Positions 4,589 through 6,178 of a stretch of 6,178 nt of DNA are shown one piece after another; position 1 is the stretch's first letter; each line of letters begins with the position of its first letter. A program made the position numbers and the translations under genes. A model generated the notes under the pieces. It saw only the letters and a program-made list of their open reading frames with translations. It made no database searches and had not been told where the DNA came from. The stretch lies in the NCBI GenBank assembly GCA_025356735.1, contig JANXRT010000296.1, positions 1-6,178 of the forward strand, given 5' to 3'. The stretch is from Acetobacteraceae bacterium. Its GTDB lineage: Bacteria > Pseudomonadota > Alphaproteobacteria > Acetobacterales > Acetobacteraceae.

Positions 4589-6178
4589 ATGGTCGCCAAA
4601 GCGCACGATGCCGACACCTTCGACTATATCATCGTCGGAGCTGGCGCCGCCGGGTCAGTGCTGGCCGGGCGGTTGGCTGAGGACCCCAGTGTAACGGTGT
4701 GCGTGCTAGAGGCGGGGCCGCCCGACAACCACCCCTACATCCACGTGCCCGGCGGCTTCATCAAGATGCTGTTCAACCCGAAATTCACCTGGCAGTTCAA
4801 GACTGAGCCCAGCGCCGGCACCAACGGCCGGCAAATACCGACGACGCAGGGCCGCACCCTGGGCGGATCGAGTTCGATCAACGGCATGGTCTATAACCGC
4901 GGGCAGCCGGACGACTTCAACAGCTGGGCGCAGCGCGGCAACCGCGGTTGGGGCTACACCGACATCCTGCCTTATTTCAAGCGCAGCCAGAAAAAGATCG
5001 GCGCCGCCGACGACCGGTTCCATGGCCGCGAGGGCAAGATACCGGTGACCGACATGGACTGGTTTCATCCCCTGTGCGAGGCGTTCATGGACGGCGCGGA
5101 GCAGCAGGGCCTGCCGCGCAACAAGGACTACAACGACGGCGACCAAGCTGGGGTCGGCTACTTCCAGCGCGCCATCTACAACGGCTGGCGGCGAAGTGCC
5201 GCGCGGATGTTCCTGCATCCGGCCAAGGCTGGCGGCAACCTCGATGTCCGCACCGATGCGCGGGCCGCCGCGATCCTGTTCGAAGGCAGGAAGGCGGTTG
5301 GCGTGCGCTACCTCGATGACCGCGCCGGCCGCGTGGCCCGCACGGTGCGCGCGCGCCGCGAGGTGATCTGCTGCGGCGGCACGGTCAACACCGCGCGGTT
5401 GCTGCAGATATCGGGCATCGGCCCGGCGGGGCTGCTCGGGGAAATCGGCGTGCCTGTGGTGCACGAGCTGCGCGGGGTCGGCGAGAATTTTCGCGATCAT
5501 TATTCAGTGCGGTTCGTGGCGCGGGCGAAGAACATCCGCACCATGAACGAGATGGCGCGGGGCTTCGGCCTCGCCAACCAGATCGCGAAATGGGCGGTCG
5601 GGAAGCCGTCGATCCTGGCGATGTCGCCGTCGCTGGTGCACTGGTTCGGCAAGACCGACCCGGCCATGGCCCAGCCCGACTTGCAGGGCGTATTCACCCC
5701 AGCCAGCTACAAGGAGGGTTTTGTCGGGCTACTGGATAATTTTCCGGGCATGACCTGCGGCGTCTGGCAGCATCGGCCGGACAGCACGGGCTATGTCCGG
5801 GCGCGGTCCACCGACCCGTTTGTCGATCCGGCCATCCAGCCGAATTATCTGTCCGATCCGAACGACCAACGCGTGCTGGTCGCCGGGCTCAAGCAGGCGC
5901 GAAGCCTGCTGCGGTCGGCGGCGCTGGCACCCTACTACGACCGCGAGGTGCTGCCCGGCCCTGACGTGCAGACCGACGACGAGATCCTGGATTTCGCGCG
6001 GCGCTATGGCTCGACATCCTACCACCTGATCGGCACCGCGCGGATGGGGCCGGCCACCGATCCAACCGCGGTGGTCGATGACCAACTGCGGGTGCATGGC
6101 ATCGAGGGGCTGCGGGTGGTCGATGCCTCGATCATGCCGAGCATGCCGTCAGCCAACACCTACGCCTCGACCATGATG
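4589..6178 (+). CDS. GMC-family FAD-dependent oxidoreductase (choline/alcohol dehydrogenase-like), C-terminus cut by window
   Basis: GMC enzymes oxidise alcohols to aldehydes using FAD; bacterial examples include choline, aliphatic alcohol and polyethylene glycol dehydrogenases. The frame is open for 530 codons to the right edge, and the family usually ends 10-25 residues further on. Landmarks: the dinucleotide-binding GAGAAG (17-22) followed by LEAG (40-43), the first GMC signature GRTLGGSSSINGMVYNRG (88-105), the second signature as GTVNTARLLQISGIGP with A in place of the usual proline, and the C-terminal catalytic pair H479 (in YHLIGTARMG) and N523 (in PSANTYAS). There is no signal peptide, so it is cytosolic or attached to the inner membrane face. 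AGGGA lies 5 nt before the ATG. BetA is the best-known relative, but the alcohol oxidised here cannot be named. It diverges from the cupin gene. Confidence 0.93.
   Translation, partial: MVAKAHDADTFDYIIVGAGAAGSVLAGRLAEDPSVTVCVLEAGPPDNHPYIHVPGGFIKMLFNPKFTWQFKTEPSAGTNGRQIPTTQGRTLGGSSSINGMVYNRGQPDDFNSWAQRGNRGWGYTDILPYFKRSQKKIGAADDRFHGREGKIPVTDMDWFHPLCEAFMDGAEQQGLPRNKDYNDGDQAGVGYFQRAIYNGWRRSAARMFLHPAKAGGNLDVRTDARAAAILFEGRKAVGVRYLDDRAGRVARTVRARREVICCGGTVNTARLLQISGIGPAGLLGEIGVPVVHELRGVGENFRDHYSVRFVARAKNIRTMNEMARGFGLANQIAKWAVGKPSILAMSPSLVHWFGKTDPAMAQPDLQGVFTPASYKEGFVGLLDNFPGMTCGVWQHRPDSTGYVRARSTDPFVDPAIQPNYLSDPNDQRVLVAGLKQARSLLRSAALAPYYDREVLPGPDVQTDDEILDFARRYGSTSYHLIGTARMGPATDPTAVVDDQLRVHGIEGLRVVDASIMPSMPSANTYASTMM

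Noticed and set aside
4498..4617. A 40-residue N-terminal extension of the cupin protein
   Set aside because: It would cross the divergent control region and the first codons of the GMC gene, while the ATG at 4497 has a near-ideal GAGGAGG site.
4706..5500. A minus-strand open frame of 264 codons inside the GMC gene
   Set aside because: It is the antisense shadow of the strongly motif-supported GMC oxidoreductase and resembles no domain.

Overview
The window comes from a GC-rich bacterium. Codon third positions are overwhelmingly G or C, and TTA/CTA/TCA codons are nearly absent. A twin-arginine-exported family 1 solute-binding protein, an HTH-less biotin ligase and a GMC oxidoreductase together suggest an alphaproteobacterium (Hyphomicrobiales or Rhodospirillales type). 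That placement is inference from gene style, not from a marker gene. There are six protein genes and no RNA gene, insertion sequence or CRISPR array.

Layout: the left part reads on the minus strand. A sugar-type ABC importer begins with a Tat-exported solute-binding protein (1680 to 337), followed 18 nt later by an inner-membrane permease cut by the left edge (318 to 1). Upstream on the same strand is a complete biotin carboxylase (accC-type, 3168 to 1789). A biotin-protein ligase (birA-type, 3215 to 4009) diverges from it, with 46 bp between their start codons. A small cupin-fold metalloprotein (4497 to 3979) converges on birA, and the two coding regions overlap by 31 bp. A GMC-family FAD oxidoreductase (4589 onward) diverges from the cupin gene across a 91-bp control region and is cut just short of its C-terminus.

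How the genes may work together: the importer would bring in an organic solute, probably sugar- or polyol-like. The GMC enzyme could oxidise an alcohol group, and the biotin carboxylase would need a biotinylated carrier that birA could modify. No carrier (BCCP) or carboxyltransferase is encoded here, so the carboxylase is incomplete in this window. A shared catabolic role is a hypothesis from proximity only. The four intergenic intervals are short (18, 108, 46 and 91 bp). The 108- and 91-bp ones hold plausible sigma-70 promoters; I see no convincing factor-independent terminator.

I do not see a clearly novel system. The most unusual points are the carboxylase/ligase pair without its carrier, the birA-cupin overlap, and the face-to-face promoters of the cupin and GMC genes, which share one CCTAGG core.
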